Positions 18,712 to 28,363 of a stretch of DNA of 64,000 nucleotides are shown piece after piece. This DNA comes from an uncultured Pelagibacteraceae bacterium (GTDB lineage Bacteria > Pseudomonadota > Alphaproteobacteria > Pelagibacterales > Pelagibacteraceae). The notes beneath the pieces were generated by a model. The model was not told where the DNA came from. It worked only from the letters and a program-made list of their open reading frames with translations, and searched no databases. The translations under genes were made by a program, and so were the position numbers. Every line of letters begins with the position of its first letter. Position 1 is the stretch's first letter. The stretch covers positions 62,001 through 126,000 of the forward strand of contig CACNVX010000001.1 of assembly GCA_902624045.1 (NCBI GenBank), read 5' to 3'.

Positions 18712-19689
18712 ATGAATAACCCTTTCTTTAGAAATCATGGTCCAATTTTAATTCACGAAATTTGTAAACTTTTTGAAATCAATATAGCTGGAATTAAAGA
18801 AAATCTTGAAGTTGTTGATATTAAAGATTTACAAAGTTCAAAAGATAAAGATATAACTTTTTTTCATTCAAAAAAATACAAAGATTTAGTCAAAACGACA
18901 AAAGCATCTTATTGCATTACCAATGAGTCTTTAAAAAATGAATTACCAAAAAATTGTATTCCTTTAGTAGTTGAAAATGTTTTATTGTCTGTTTCAAAAT
19001 TAACAGCTAAATTTTATCCAGACTCTATAAATGATGATTATGATGATACTGCAACCAATATTGATGAAACAAAATTTAAAGAAAAAGTAAGATATGGAAA
19101 AAATGTTTTAATAGGTGCTAATGTATCAATAGGATCAAATTGTTATATTGGTCATAATTCTATAATCGAAAAGAATGTTACAATTGGAAATAATTGTTCT
19201 ATTGGGTCTAATACAATAATAAGAAATACAATAATAAAAAATGACGTTAAAATTTTAGATAATTGTGTGATCGGTAAACATGGATTTGGTTTTTTCCCCA
19301 ATAATACTAAAAATTTAAGATATCCACATATTGGTGTAGTTTTAATAGAGGATAGCTGTGAAATTGGGTGTGGATCTACGATTGACAGAGGATCAATGTC
19401 TAGCACAATTATTGGACGAAATACTTATTTGGACAATCAAATCCATATAGCTCATAATGTTAGAATTGGAGAAAATTCTATTATTGCTGGTCAGGTAGGA
19501 ATTGCAGGTAGTACACTAATAGGTAGCAATGTTAAAATTGGTGGTCAAGCAGGAATTTCAGGTCATCTAAAGATAGGAAATAATGTTGAAATAGGTGGAG
19601 GTTCTGGCGTAATTAAAAATATCCCTGATAACACAAAAGTTATGGGATATCCTGCAAAAAATATAAGAGAATTTTTAAGAGAAAAATAA
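18712..19689 (+). CDS. lpxD: UDP-3-O-acylglucosamine N-acyltransferase
   Basis: Adds the second acyl chain in lipid A synthesis, using 3-hydroxyacyl-ACP. Seen: an N-terminal uridine-binding domain with LQSSKDKDITFFHSKKYK, then many left-handed beta-helix hexapeptide repeats (for example IGANVSIGSNCYIGHNSIIEKN) and the family motif GFGFFPNNTKN, plus QIHIAHNVRIGENSIIAGQVG with the catalytic histidine. I chose ATG 18712 (325 aa); an in-frame TTG at 18697 would add five residues but lies inside the hairpin stem. The stop codon touches the lpxA start. Confidence 0.93.
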   Translation: MNNPFFRNHGPILIHEICKLFEINIAGIKENLEVVDIKDLQSSKDKDITFFHSKKYKDLVKTTKASYCITNESLKNELPKNCIPLVVENVLLSVSKLTAKFYPDSINDDYDDTATNIDETKFKEKVRYGKNVLIGANVSIGSNCYIGHNSIIEKNVTIGNNCSIGSNTIIRNTIIKNDVKILDNCVIGKHGFGFFPNNTKNLRYPHIGVVLIEDSCEIGCGSTIDRGSMSSTIIGRNTYLDNQIHIAHNVRIGENSIIAGQVGIAGSTLIGSNVKIGGQAGISGHLKIGNNVEIGGGSGVIKNIPDNTKVMGYPAKNIREFLREK

Positions 19690-20472
19690 ATGATACATAA
19701 AACTGCTATAATAGATGCTAAAGCTAAAATATCAGATAATGTTAAAATTGGACCTTATTCAATTATTGGTCCTAATGTTGAAATAGGTGAAGGCACAGTA
19801 GTACAATCACACGTCAATATAACTGGTGAAACAAAAATTGGATTGAATAATAAAATTTATCCTTTTGCTTCTATTGGAAATGATCCTCAGGATTTAAAAT
19901 TTAAAGGAGAAGAAACAAAATTAGAGATAGGCGATAATAATAAAATAAGGGAGTATGTTACTATTAATCCTGGTACCAAAGGAGGTGGCGGAGTAACAAA
20001 AGTTGGTAACAACTGCTTGTTCATGGTTTCTGCTCATATTGCTCATGATTGTTTAGTAGGTGATAATGTAATATTGGCAAACAATGTTCCATTGGGTGGA
20101 CATGCGCATGTAGATGATAATGCTATTATCGGTGGCAATTCAGCAGTACAACAATTTACTAGAGTTGGTAAATTTGCCATGATAGGTGGCATGTGTGGTG
20201 TTGTTAGAGATGTTATACCTTATGGTATAGCCCATGGAAATAGAAGCATATTACAGGGTTTAAATTTGATAGGTCTGAGGAGAAAAAATATTCCTAATAA
20301 AGAAATTATGAATCTTAATGATGCGTACAAAGAAATATTTAAAAATGAAAATTTAACAGAAAATTTAAATAATTTATCAAATGATTTAAAAGAAAATAAA
20401 CTTGTTATGGAAGTTGTTAATTTTATAGAAAAGGATAAAAAAAGACCAATTTGTACACCTTTTTCTAAGTAA
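19690..20472 (+). CDS. lpxA: UDP-N-acetylglucosamine acyltransferase
   Basis: First step of lipid A synthesis. Seen: hexapeptide repeats from the N terminus (IHKTAIIDAKAKISDNVKIG), FASIGNDPQDLKFKGE, the HIAHDCLVGDNVILANN-type catalytic histidine region, GGHAHVDDNAIIGG, and QFTRVGKFAMIGG, with the C-terminal helical domain (PYGIAHGNRS, LNLIGLRRKNI). 260 aa is normal. It lies between lpxD and lpxI. Confidence 0.96.
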   Translation: MIHKTAIIDAKAKISDNVKIGPYSIIGPNVEIGEGTVVQSHVNITGETKIGLNNKIYPFASIGNDPQDLKFKGEETKLEIGDNNKIREYVTINPGTKGGGGVTKVGNNCLFMVSAHIAHDCLVGDNVILANNVPLGGHAHVDDNAIIGGNSAVQQFTRVGKFAMIGGMCGVVRDVIPYGIAHGNRSILQGLNLIGLRRKNIPNKEIMNLNDAYKEIFKNENLTENLNNLSNDLKENKLVMEVVNFIEKDKKRPICTPFSK

Positions 20473-20473
20473 A

Positions 20474-21259
20474 ATGATTGGATTGTTTTTAGGTGATACA
20501 GATTTTTCTGAATTAGTTCTTAAAAAAGTTAAGAAGCTAAAGAAAAAGTATTTTATTATTGATTTTTCTAAGAACAACAAATTCAAAACAGATAAAAATA
20601 CACATAAAATAAGTATTGGAAAATTTGGAGAAATAATAAAGTTAATTAAAGAAAAAAAATCAAAGAAAGTTTTATTTGCTGGCAAAATAGCTAAACCAAA
20701 TTTTTCATCCTTAAAATTAGATTTAAAAGGCATTTATTATATGCCAAGTGTAATTAGAGCTTCTAAACAAGGAGATGCTGCTATAATTAAATCTATAATT
20801 AAAATTTTAGCAAGTGAAGGAATTAAAGTAATTAGCTCTATATTCTTTAATCCAGAACTTTCATTGAAAAAAGGAAATTATTCAAGAGTAAAACCCTCTA
20901 AACAAGACATTATCTCTATAAAAAAAGGTAAAGCCTACTTTAATAAATTAAACAATTTAGATCATATACAAGCATTAGTTGTTGCAGACAGCAAAATTAT
21001 TGCAAGTGAAGATAAAGAGGGTACAAAAAAAATGCTTTCTAAATTGAAGAAAAATTCAAATGGAATTTTGATTAAATTACCTAAAATAAAACAGGATCTA
21101 AGAATGGATTTACCAACAATTGGACTTCAAACTTTAAAGGATATTAAAAAGTACGGTTTAAGAGGCATTGTATTGAAATCAAAAAAAAACATTTTTTTAG
21201 ATAAAAAAGAAGTAATTAATTTTGCTAACAAAAATAAGATTTTTATCAATATTATATGA
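20474..21259 (+). CDS. lpxI: UDP-2,3-diacylglucosamine pyrophosphatase LpxI (DUF1009)
   Basis: Cleaves UDP-2,3-diacylglucosamine to lipid X, replacing LpxH; LpxI is the form found in alphaproteobacteria. Seen: the N-terminal GLFLGDTDFSELVL, VLFAGKIAKPNFSSLKLD, and the C-terminal half with RASKQGDAAIIKSI, VVADSKIIASEDKEGT, LIKLPKIKQDLRMDLPTIGLQT. Exact fit is judged from gene position and these motifs. It overlaps lpxB by 4 bases. Confidence 0.9.
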   Translation: MIGLFLGDTDFSELVLKKVKKLKKKYFIIDFSKNNKFKTDKNTHKISIGKFGEIIKLIKEKKSKKVLFAGKIAKPNFSSLKLDLKGIYYMPSVIRASKQGDAAIIKSIIKILASEGIKVISSIFFNPELSLKKGNYSRVKPSKQDIISIKKGKAYFNKLNNLDHIQALVVADSKIIASEDKEGTKKMLSKLKKNSNGILIKLPKIKQDLRMDLPTIGLQTLKDIKKYGLRGIVLKSKKNIFLDKKEVINFANKNKIFINII

Positions 21260-22389
21260 AAAAAATTTTTATACTTACAGGCGAACCTTCAGGAGATAAA
21301 CTTGCCTCTACAGTTATATCAAGTTTAAAATTAGAAAATAGTGAAATCGAATATTTATCTGTTGGAGGAAGTCATCTAAAGAATTTAGGAATTAATACTA
21401 TATTTGATTTAAAAGAAATTACATACCTTGGTTTTACAAGCGTTTTATTTAATATTTTTAAAATAAGAGCAAAAATCAATACAACTGTTGATGAAATCAT
21501 AAAATTTAATCCTGATATTTTATTTACTGTAGATAGTCCCGATTTTACTCTGAGAGTTGCTGAAAGAGTTAAAAAAATTAACCAGAATATTAAAATAATT
21601 CATTATGTTGCACCTCAGGTTTGGGTATGGCGAAAAAATAGAGTTAAAAAAATTAAAAAATTTATTGATCATATACTTTTATTATTTAATTTTGAAAAGA
21701 AATATTTTGATGAAGAAAATATTAAGAATACATTTGTCGGTCACCCACTTATTGAAAACAAAAAAATTAATAAAACAATTATTGATAGTATAATACCTAA
21801 AGATAAAAAAATAATATCTTTATTCCCAGGTAGTAGGACATCAGAAACAAATGTTTTACTTCCTATATTAATCAATTTTATAAAAATTATGAATAAGAAG
21901 CATGATGGCTATTTTTTTTATTTTCATGCTACAGAGGAAAATAAAAATTTTATTTTAGACAAAATTAAGCAATCTAATATTAATAATTTAGATGTTGTAT
22001 CTGAAGAGAATATAAAACTTAAAATTTTGTCGAACTCTATTTTTGCCGTTTCAAAATCTGGGACCGTATCATTACAAATTTGTAATTTAAATATTCCATC
22101 TATTATAATTTATAAGCTAAGTTTTATCAATTTTATGATTTTTAAAATGTTAGTTAATGTAAAATTTGCAAATATTATTAATATAATTAATGAACGTGAA
22201 GTTATTCCTGAATTATTACAAAATGAATGTAATGCTAATGAGATATATAAATCTGTAATTTATTTTTTAAACAATCCTGAATTAATTCAAAAACAATTAA
22301 GTGATTGTTCTAGGACTTTAGATGGTATTAGATCCAAAACCTCATCTGCTTATGAAGCAAGTTCAGTTTTACTTAAGTATCTCTCTTAA
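21256..22389 (+). CDS. lpxB: Lipid A disaccharide synthase
   Basis: GT19 glycosyltransferase that joins lipid X to UDP-diacylglucosamine. Seen: FILTGEPSGDKLAS at the N terminus, FTVDSPDFTLRVAERV, HYVAPQVWVWRKNRVKKI, FVGHPLIE, and SLFPGSRTSET. 377 aa is normal. It closes a run of same-strand genes that begins with nuoN. Its 3' end overlaps the convergent gltX gene by 21 bases. Confidence 0.95.
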   Translation: MKKIFILTGEPSGDKLASTVISSLKLENSEIEYLSVGGSHLKNLGINTIFDLKEITYLGFTSVLFNIFKIRAKINTTVDEIIKFNPDILFTVDSPDFTLRVAERVKKINQNIKIIHYVAPQVWVWRKNRVKKIKKFIDHILLLFNFEKKYFDEENIKNTFVGHPLIENKKINKTIIDSIIPKDKKIISLFPGSRTSETNVLLPILINFIKIMNKKHDGYFFYFHATEENKNFILDKIKQSNINNLDVVSEENIKLKILSNSIFAVSKSGTVSLQICNLNIPSIIIYKLSFINFMIFKMLVNVKFANIINIINEREVIPELLQNECNANEIYKSVIYFLNNPELIQKQLSDCSRTLDGIRSKTSSAYEASSVLLKYLS

Positions 22390-23766
22390 TCTTTTATCAA
22401 CATCACTTTTTCCTAAAGATATAATTATATCATATAACCCAGGTCCAAACTTGGATCCAGTTAAGGCTACTCTCAATGGTTGACCCACACCTTTAAAATT
22501 TGTTTCATTGTTTTTAATTAAATCATTCACAATTGGTTCTAGATTATCTCTAGTCAAAGTTCCTAGTGATTTAATTTCTTTTTGAAACACACTTATAATT
22601 TTTTTTGATTTATCATCTATTAAATTTAAATCATCTTTATTAAATTCTACTTCATCCATAATGATATATTTTGAATTATTATATATATCTTCCAAAGTTT
22701 TTGCTTTGTTTTTTAAAAAAGATAATGAGGATTTTATTTTTACTTCTTTTTCAGGTTTAATTTTTTTTTTATAAATTTCACAGAATTTTACAAGATTTTT
22801 GTAAAGATCATTTTCATTAATAGTTTTTATATAGTGTTCATTCATTGATAAAATACGGCTTATATCTAATTTTGAAGGCGATTTTCCTATACCCTCTAAA
22901 TTAAAAAATTTGATACTCTCATCTAAAGTGAATATTTCCTTATCTTTATATGACCATCCTAGTCTAAGTAAATAATTTCTCAAAGCCTCTGGAATTATTC
23001 CAATTTTTGAATAATCATCAAGAGTGGATGCGTTATCTCTTTTTGAAAGCTTTTTTCCCTCAATAGTGTGGATTAACGGTATATGAGCAAATTGAGGAAC
23101 TTCCCACCCCATTGCTAAATAAATTTGTATTTGTTTGAAAGTATTAATTTTATGATCATCTCCTCTAATTATATGTGTCATTCCCATTTGATGATCGTCC
23201 ACAGTAGCAGATAAATTGTATGTAGGAGTCCCATCATTCCTTAGGATTATAAAATCTTCAACTAAATTACTTTCAATTTCAACATTACCTTGCACTAAAT
23301 CTTTAAAAAACGAATTTCCTTCTATTTTACTTTTAAACCTAATTACTGGTTTTACATTTTTTGGAGCATTTTTTTCATCTTCGTCTCTCCATTTTCTGTT
23401 ATAGATATAAGGCATTTTAAGTTGCTTAGCCCTTTGCTTTTGTTCCTCAATCTCTTCTGTTGAGCAATAGCATTTATAAGCATGACCATTTTTTAATAGT
23501 TCACTAGCTACTCTTATATGATCATCTATTTTTGAAGATTGAATATATTCATCTCCATCATGCTCTATTCCAATCCATTCTAATGATTTGATAATCTGTA
23601 TTTTGTGCTCTTCTTTTGATCTTTCTTTATCTGTATCTTCAATTCTTAAATGAAAAGTTCCATTTTTATTTTTAGAATAAAGCCAATTAAACAGGGCAGT
23701 ACGTACTCCACCAATGTGAAGAGCCCCAGTAGGAGAGGGTGCAAAACGTGTTGCTACTTTTGACAT
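22369..23766 (-). CDS. gltX: Glutamyl-tRNA synthetase
   Basis: Class I synthetase charging tRNA-Glu (and possibly tRNA-Gln if an amidotransferase is used). Seen: FAPSPTGALHIGGVRTALFN with the HIGH-type motif HIGG, CYCSTEE, and the KMSKS-type motif KLSKRD in EGKKLSKRDNAST. I chose ATG 23766 (465 aa); an in-frame TTG three bases upstream would add only one residue. It is convergent with and overlaps lpxB. Confidence 0.95.
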   Translation of the reverse strand: MSKVATRFAPSPTGALHIGGVRTALFNWLYSKNKNGTFHLRIEDTDKERSKEEHKIQIIKSLEWIGIEHDGDEYIQSSKIDDHIRVASELLKNGHAYKCYCSTEEIEEQKQRAKQLKMPYIYNRKWRDEDEKNAPKNVKPVIRFKSKIEGNSFFKDLVQGNVEIESNLVEDFIILRNDGTPTYNLSATVDDHQMGMTHIIRGDDHKINTFKQIQIYLAMGWEVPQFAHIPLIHTIEGKKLSKRDNASTLDDYSKIGIIPEALRNYLLRLGWSYKDKEIFTLDESIKFFNLEGIGKSPSKLDISRILSMNEHYIKTINENDLYKNLVKFCEIYKKKIKPEKEVKIKSSLSFLKNKAKTLEDIYNNSKYIIMDEVEFNKDDLNLIDDKSKKIISVFQKEIKSLGTLTRDNLEPIVNDLIKNNETNFKGVGQPLRVALTGSKFGPGLYDIIISLGKSDVDKRLREILK

Positions 23767-23788
23767 CAATGATGTTTAGACTATTTTT

Positions 23789-24466
23789 TTAAAAGTTTCT
23801 ATATAAAGATACTAAAACTCCTTGAACTTTTACTCTATCTGGTCCAAATATTTTAGTTTCATAGTTTCTATTTGCACTTTCAAGTGCTACAACTTTACCT
23901 TTTTTACGAATTCTTTTTAACATTGCTTCATGTTCATCTATCAATGCAACTACAATTTTGCCATTGTCTGCTGTATCGGTTCTTTTAATAATTACAGTAT
24001 CACCTTCGTGTATTCCAGCTTCAATCATAGAGTCACCTTGAACTTTCAAGCCAAAATAGTCACCATTTTTTTCTAAATTATTTGGCAGAGGAATTCTTGA
24101 AACTTCATTTTGAATTGCTTCAACAGGTGTACCTGCAGCAATTTTACCAAGTACTGGAACTTCAATTTCATCCGAATTTGTTTGATTATCATCTAATCCA
24201 CCTTTTATTACGCTAGGCGAGAAGCTATTATAAATATCGTTTGCCGAAGCTGTTTCAGGTAATTTAATAACTTCTAAGGCTCTTGCTTTATGGGCCAACC
24301 TTTTAATAAATCCTCTTTCCTCTAAGGCGCTTATTAATCTGTGGATTCCTGATTTTGACTTTAGGTTAAGTGATTGTTTCATTTCTTCGTAAGAAGGAGA
24401 TACACCTGAGCTTCTCAACTTCTTGTTGATAAATAAAAGTAAGTTTTTTTGTTTTTTAGTTAGCAT
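23789..24466 (-). CDS. lexA: SOS repressor LexA
   Basis: Repressor of DNA-damage genes that self-cleaves with RecA. Seen: N-terminal winged helix ([23 protein letters not shown]), the cleavage site Ala111-Gly112 in [11 protein letters not shown], and the Ser146 (GDSMIEAGI) and Lys184 (EAMLKRIRK) catalytic pair. 225 aa is normal for alphaproteobacteria, with a longer linker than in E. coli. A perfect GTTC-N7-GTTC box overlaps its likely promoter, so it is probably autoregulated. Confidence 0.96.
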   Translation of the reverse strand: MLTKKQKNLLLFINKKLRSSGVSPSYEEMKQSLNLKSKSGIHRLISALEERGFIKRLAHKARALEVIKLPETASANDIYNSFSPSVIKGGLDDNQTNSDEIEVPVLGKIAAGTPVEAIQNEVSRIPLPNNLEKNGDYFGLKVQGDSMIEAGIHEGDTVIIKRTDTADNGKIVVALIDEHEAMLKRIRKKGKVVALESANRNYETKIFGPDRVKVQGVLVSLYRNF

Positions 24467-24490
24467 AAGAACAAATATCGTACAAACAAT

Positions 24491-24505
24491 GTTCTATAAA
24501 AGTTC
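24491..24505. promoter_or_regulatory. Alphaproteobacterial SOS (LexA) box
   Basis: A perfect GTTC-N7-GTTC direct repeat, the alphaproteobacterial LexA operator, lies 25 bases upstream of the lexA start. On the coding strand of lexA it reads GAAC-N7-GAAC and overlaps the candidate -10 box, so bound LexA would block its own promoter. Confidence 0.85.
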
Positions 24506-24519
24506 TTTTAAATTAACAA
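24493..24519 (-). promoter_or_regulatory. Candidate lexA promoter
   Basis: On the minus strand TTGTTA (24514-24519), a 15-base spacer and TATAGA (24493-24498) resemble a sigma-70 promoter with a slightly short spacer. Transcription would start about 20 bases before lexA. Support comes mainly from overlap with the SOS box. Confidence 0.5.
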
Positions 24520-24555
24520 TAGCAAAGAAAGTAAGCAAAATAGGGATTTATTTGT

Positions 24556-25347
24556 TTATAAAACAGAGAAAATTGAATTTTTATCTAAATTTTTCAAAAG
24601 TGATTCACCTATCAAAAAAGTTTGAATTGATGTTTTATTATTAAGTTCTAGTAGTTCGTCTTTATTTTTTATTCCACTTTCAGATATTATAGGACCTCTA
24701 TGATTTTTTACAACATCGTAAATATCGTAAGTTGTATTTATATCAGTTTTAAGTGTTTTTAAATTTCTATTGTTTATTCCAATTAATGCTTCTTTAAATT
24801 TTAAGGCTTTTTCTGCTTCATTTACTGTGTGAACTTCAACTATAACTGACATATTATATTTTAAGGCTTCATCATATAATTCAATTGCAAGATCTTCTGA
24901 AACCCCAGCTAAAATAATAAGAACAGCATCAGCACCATAACTTTTTGCAAGAGGTATTTGAAATTTATCTACAAAAAAATCTTTACACAAAACAGGTAAG
25001 TTAATTTTATCTTTAATTTTACTTATATGAATCAAATTACCTAAAAAAAATTCTTCCTCAGTTAAGACTGAAAGGCAAGTTGCATTATTATTTAAATAAA
25101 TTTGAGCAATATCTACTGGGTTGTAATTATCAATTATTATACCTGCCGATGGGCTCGCTTTTTTAATTTCCGCGATAATTGAGGTCTTATTATTTTTTAT
25201 ATTTTTTTCAATTTTTTCTTTAAAATCGATATATGTACTATTTTCAATAATTAGCTTGTCTAAAGTTTTAACATCTAAAGATTTTTTTAGTTTGTCAACT
25301 TTCTCAATTTTTTTTTGGATTATATTTTTAAGAATATTCTCAGCCAT
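24556..25347 (-). CDS. trpC: Indole-3-glycerol phosphate synthase
   Basis: Ring closure step of tryptophan synthesis. Seen: IIAEIKKASPSAGII (substrate-binding lysine region), PVLCKDFFVDKFQIPLAKSYGADAVLII region (landmark LCKDFFVDKFQI), VEVHTVNEAEKAL, IGINNRNLKTLKTD, and SESGIKNKDEL. 263 aa is normal. It overlaps trpD by 8 bases. In this operon TrpC is not fused to TrpF, and trpF, trpB and trpA are outside the window. Confidence 0.95.
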   Translation of the reverse strand: MAENILKNIIQKKIEKVDKLKKSLDVKTLDKLIIENSTYIDFKEKIEKNIKNNKTSIIAEIKKASPSAGIIIDNYNPVDIAQIYLNNNATCLSVLTEEEFFLGNLIHISKIKDKINLPVLCKDFFVDKFQIPLAKSYGADAVLIILAGVSEDLAIELYDEALKYNMSVIVEVHTVNEAEKALKFKEALIGINNRNLKTLKTDINTTYDIYDVVKNHRGPIISESGIKNKDELLELNNKTSIQTFLIGESLLKNLDKNSIFSVL

Positions 25348-26332
25348 TTTGTATTTTTTCTATATGTAAAAAAGTTTTCCCTGATAGGATAAATTCCCTT
25401 GCTTGATTATAAGCTTCAGAAAATTCAGAAAATTTTTCCCCAACTATTAAACCTGCAGCAGCATTTAAACAAACCGCTTTTGAAAAGTCATTGTCTTCAC
25501 CTTTAAATATTTCAATCATCTTTTTAGCATTAAATTTTGCGTCGTTACCAACTAAGTTCTTAAAATTATCTGCTTTAACACCTAAAGAATGTGGATCTAT
25601 TTTAATTTCAGAAATTTTACCATTTTTTAATTGTATAACATCTGTTTTTGCATATGGTGATATTTCATCTAATCCATCTTCACTATTGACTATCCAAGCA
25701 AATTTCAAATTTAAATTTTTGAGTCCTTCTGCAAAAATTTTTAATAATTTTTTATCAAAAACACCAACGACCTGTCTGTTAACCAAAGCTGGATTACTTA
25801 AAGGACCAATCATATTAAAGATTGTTCTTTTTCCAATTTTTTTTCGAGCAGGTCCAACAAATCTCATTGCACTATGATAATTAGGTGCGAACATAAACCC
25901 AAAATTATTTGTATTAATTTCTTTTTCAATATCATGTGGCTCTAAATCAATTTTAATTTTCAAAGCTTCCAAAACATCACCAGATCCACACTTTGAGGAA
26001 ACAGCCTTATTTCCATGTTTAGCTACTTTAGTACCCATACTTGCTAAAAGGAGCGCAGAAGCTGTTGAAATATTAAGTGTATTCATGCCATCACCACCTG
26101 TTCCACAAGTATCAATACAATCGTAAACTTTTACTCTCTTTGATTTTTCCCTTAAAACCAAAACACCACCAGCTATTTCGTCAGAAACTTCTCCTTTTTC
26201 AGACAAAAGTATTAAAAAGTTAAAAATTTCTTCCTCACTGGCATTTCCAGTCATTAAAATTTCAAAAGCTATTTTGCTCTCTTCAAAAGTTAAATCTTGT
26301 TTATTTTTAAGTTTTTCTAAAATTTGATCCAT
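25340..26332 (-). CDS. trpD: Anthranilate phosphoribosyltransferase
   Basis: Transfers phosphoribose from PRPP to anthranilate. Seen: DTCGTGGDGMNTLNISTA (PRPP loop), VAKHGNKAVSSKCGSGDVLEAL, FMFAPNYHSAMRFVGPARKKIGKRTIFN region (landmark FAPNYHSAM), and DGLDEISPYAKTDV. 330 aa is normal. It lies 4 bases after trpG. Confidence 0.95.
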   Translation of the reverse strand: MDQILEKLKNKQDLTFEESKIAFEILMTGNASEEEIFNFLILLSEKGEVSDEIAGGVLVLREKSKRVKVYDCIDTCGTGGDGMNTLNISTASALLLASMGTKVAKHGNKAVSSKCGSGDVLEALKIKIDLEPHDIEKEINTNNFGFMFAPNYHSAMRFVGPARKKIGKRTIFNMIGPLSNPALVNRQVVGVFDKKLLKIFAEGLKNLNLKFAWIVNSEDGLDEISPYAKTDVIQLKNGKISEIKIDPHSLGVKADNFKNLVGNDAKFNAKKMIEIFKGEDNDFSKAVCLNAAAGLIVGEKFSEFSEAYNQAREFILSGKTFLHIEKIQNG

Positions 26333-26336
26333 AAAT

Positions 26337-26903
26337 TTAACAATTTATAAAGTTTTTTAATATTTTCATCCCAAATTTGGTCTTAATACTCTCAGGATGG
26401 AATTGCACACCATGAATATTAAATTTTTTGTGCTGAACACCCATTATAACTCTATCCTCCGTTTCTGCAGTAATCTCTAGTTCTTTTGATAGTGTTTTTT
26501 TGTCAATTACCAAACTATGATATCTTGTTGCTTGGATTGTATTTGGAAGATTTCTAAGAATACCAATATTTTTGCATTTTATTTTACTAGTTTTTCCATG
26601 CATTAGTTTTTTAGCTTGGATAATTTTTGATCCGAAAACTTGCCCAATTATTTGATGACCTAGACAAACTCCTAAAAATGGCATTTCTTTATATAAAGAT
26701 TTTAAAATATTAATACAGTTTCCAGATTGATTAGGATTACCTGGGCCAGGTGAAATTACAATTTTGTCGTATCTCTTCCTTTTTATTTCTTTTGAGTTAA
26801 TTTTATCATTTCTAATAACATCAACTTTAGCGTTTAATGACGATATATAGTGATACAAATTAAAAGTAAAACTGTCGTAATTATCAATTAATAGTATTTT
26901 CAT
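26337..26903 (-). CDS. trpG: Anthranilate synthase component II (glutamine amidotransferase)
   Basis: Supplies ammonia to TrpE for anthranilate formation; it may also serve aminodeoxychorismate synthase. Seen: LIDNYDSFTFNLYHYIS, SPGPGNPNQSGN, the nucleophile in FLGVCLGHQIIGQ, and the His-Glu pair in HGVQFHPESIKT. 188 aa is normal. It starts inside the end of trpE (TAATG-like overlap), which fits a tight complex. Confidence 0.94.
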   Translation of the reverse strand: MKILLIDNYDSFTFNLYHYISSLNAKVDVIRNDKINSKEIKRKRYDKIVISPGPGNPNQSGNCINILKSLYKEMPFLGVCLGHQIIGQVFGSKIIQAKKLMHGKTSKIKCKNIGILRNLPNTIQATRYHSLVIDKKTLSKELEITAETEDRVIMGVQHKKFNIHGVQFHPESIKTKFGMKILKNFINC

Positions 26904-28363
26904 TATCTTAAAGCATTAATTAAAGCTTTAGCTTTATTTACTGTTTCCTCGTATTCATTTTTAGGTTTACTATCTGCAACTATACCTGCACCAGCCTGAA
27001 CATAGAATTTTTTATTTTTTGCAACGGCTGTTCTTAAAGCTATACAAGTGTCAAATTCACCATTTGCAGAAAAATATCCAATTCCACCTGCGTAAACTTT
27101 TCTTTTTGAAGTCTCTAATTCATCTATAATTTCCATAGCTCTAATTTTTGGAGCTCCAGAAACAGTTCCCGCAGGAAAACCTGCTAACAAAGATTTAAAC
27201 TTTGAGAATTTCTTATTATATTCTCCGATTACATTTGAAACTATATGCATGACATGAGAATATCTTTCAATCATAAAGCTTTCTGTCACCTTTACAGTAT
27301 TTATCTTTGATACTTTACCAGCATCATTTCTACCTAAATCAAGAAGCATCAAGTGTTCCGAAAGTTCTTTTTTATCTTTAAGAAGGTCTTTTTCATAAAA
27401 CAGATCTTCCTTTTTAGTTTTGCCGCGTGGCCTTGTTCCAGCAATGGGCCTTACAGTAATTATATTATCCCTAAGTCTTACTAAAATTTCAGGGCTTGCA
27501 CCGATTATTTGAAAATCATTAAAATTAAAAAAAAACATAAATGGAGAGGGGTTAGTCACTCTAAGTTTTTTATAAATATCCAAAGGTCTTTTCGTTAATT
27601 TTGCTTCAAATCTCTGGCTTAAAACAACTTGAAAAATATCACCTAATTTAATGTATTTTTTTGCTTTGTTAACCATTGTAAGAAATCTATTTTTTGAAGT
27701 ATTTGATTTTACATTTATATTATCTAATTTCTGAATTGTATTTTTTTCAATATTTTTTATTGATGATTGAATTTGTAATTTAAATAATTCAGACCTTATT
27801 TTATCAAACTTATTTTTATAATTTATAATTTTTTCATCTTTAAAAACATTTGAAATAAAAAAAATTTCTTTTTTTAAATTGTCGTGAATTACTAGTGTTC
27901 TTGGGCGTAAAAGTCTAACATCAGGTAGATTAAGATCATTTTTACAATTATTAGGTATCTTTTCTACATATCTAATAGAGTCGTATGAAAAATAACCAGA
28001 AATTAATGAACAAATTTTAGGTAAATTTTTTGGTGTATCAAATTGAAAATCTTCTATAATTTTTTCAATTAAATTTTTAGGCTTATCCTTTAGTTTTTTT
28101 TTTCTATTTTTTTGAATTAAATATGAGTTATTGTTATTAAATTCCCAAATTTTATCAGGGTTTTTACCAAAGATTGTATATCTACCTTTTATTTTACCTT
28201 TTTCTACAGACTCAAATATAAAACTATTTTTTTCCTCTAGGAAATTATCTATTAAATTTAATACTTCTTCATCATTTTTTACTTTTTTTGAAGTGTATAT
28301 AATTTGATTTTTTTTGCTTCTGTGTCGAAACTTAAAATCATTGAAGCTTCGATTAATTATCAT
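26903..28363 (-). CDS. trpE: Anthranilate synthase component I
   Basis: Chorismate-utilising subunit, the first committed step of tryptophan synthesis. Seen: QVVLSQRFEAKL, NPSPFMFFFNFNDFQIIGASPEILV region (landmark NPSPFMFFF), RPIAGTRPRGKTKKED, LDLGRNDAGKV, ERYSHVMHIVSNVIG, and FPAGTVSGAPKIRAMEIIDE. 486 aa is normal. No leader peptide with tandem Trp codons is visible upstream; the gene overlaps the PpiD-like gene by 4 bases instead. Confidence 0.95.
   Translation of the reverse strand: MIINRSFNDFKFRHRSKKNQIIYTSKKVKNDEEVLNLIDNFLEEKNSFIFESVEKGKIKGRYTIFGKNPDKIWEFNNNNSYLIQKNRKKKLKDKPKNLIEKIIEDFQFDTPKNLPKICSLISGYFSYDSIRYVEKIPNNCKNDLNLPDVRLLRPRTLVIHDNLKKEIFFISNVFKDEKIINYKNKFDKIRSELFKLQIQSSIKNIEKNTIQKLDNINVKSNTSKNRFLTMVNKAKKYIKLGDIFQVVLSQRFEAKLTKRPLDIYKKLRVTNPSPFMFFFNFNDFQIIGASPEILVRLRDNIITVRPIAGTRPRGKTKKEDLFYEKDLLKDKKELSEHLMLLDLGRNDAGKVSKINTVKVTESFMIERYSHVMHIVSNVIGEYNKKFSKFKSLLAGFPAGTVSGAPKIRAMEIIDELETSKRKVYAGGIGYFSANGEFDTCIALRTAVAKNKKFYVQAGAGIVADSKPKNEYEETVNKAKALINALR

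Noticed and set aside
24423..24644. Short plus-strand frame across the lexA-trpC gap
   Set aside because: It overlaps the start of lexA, the SOS box and the end of trpC, has no ribosome binding site, and shows no family features.
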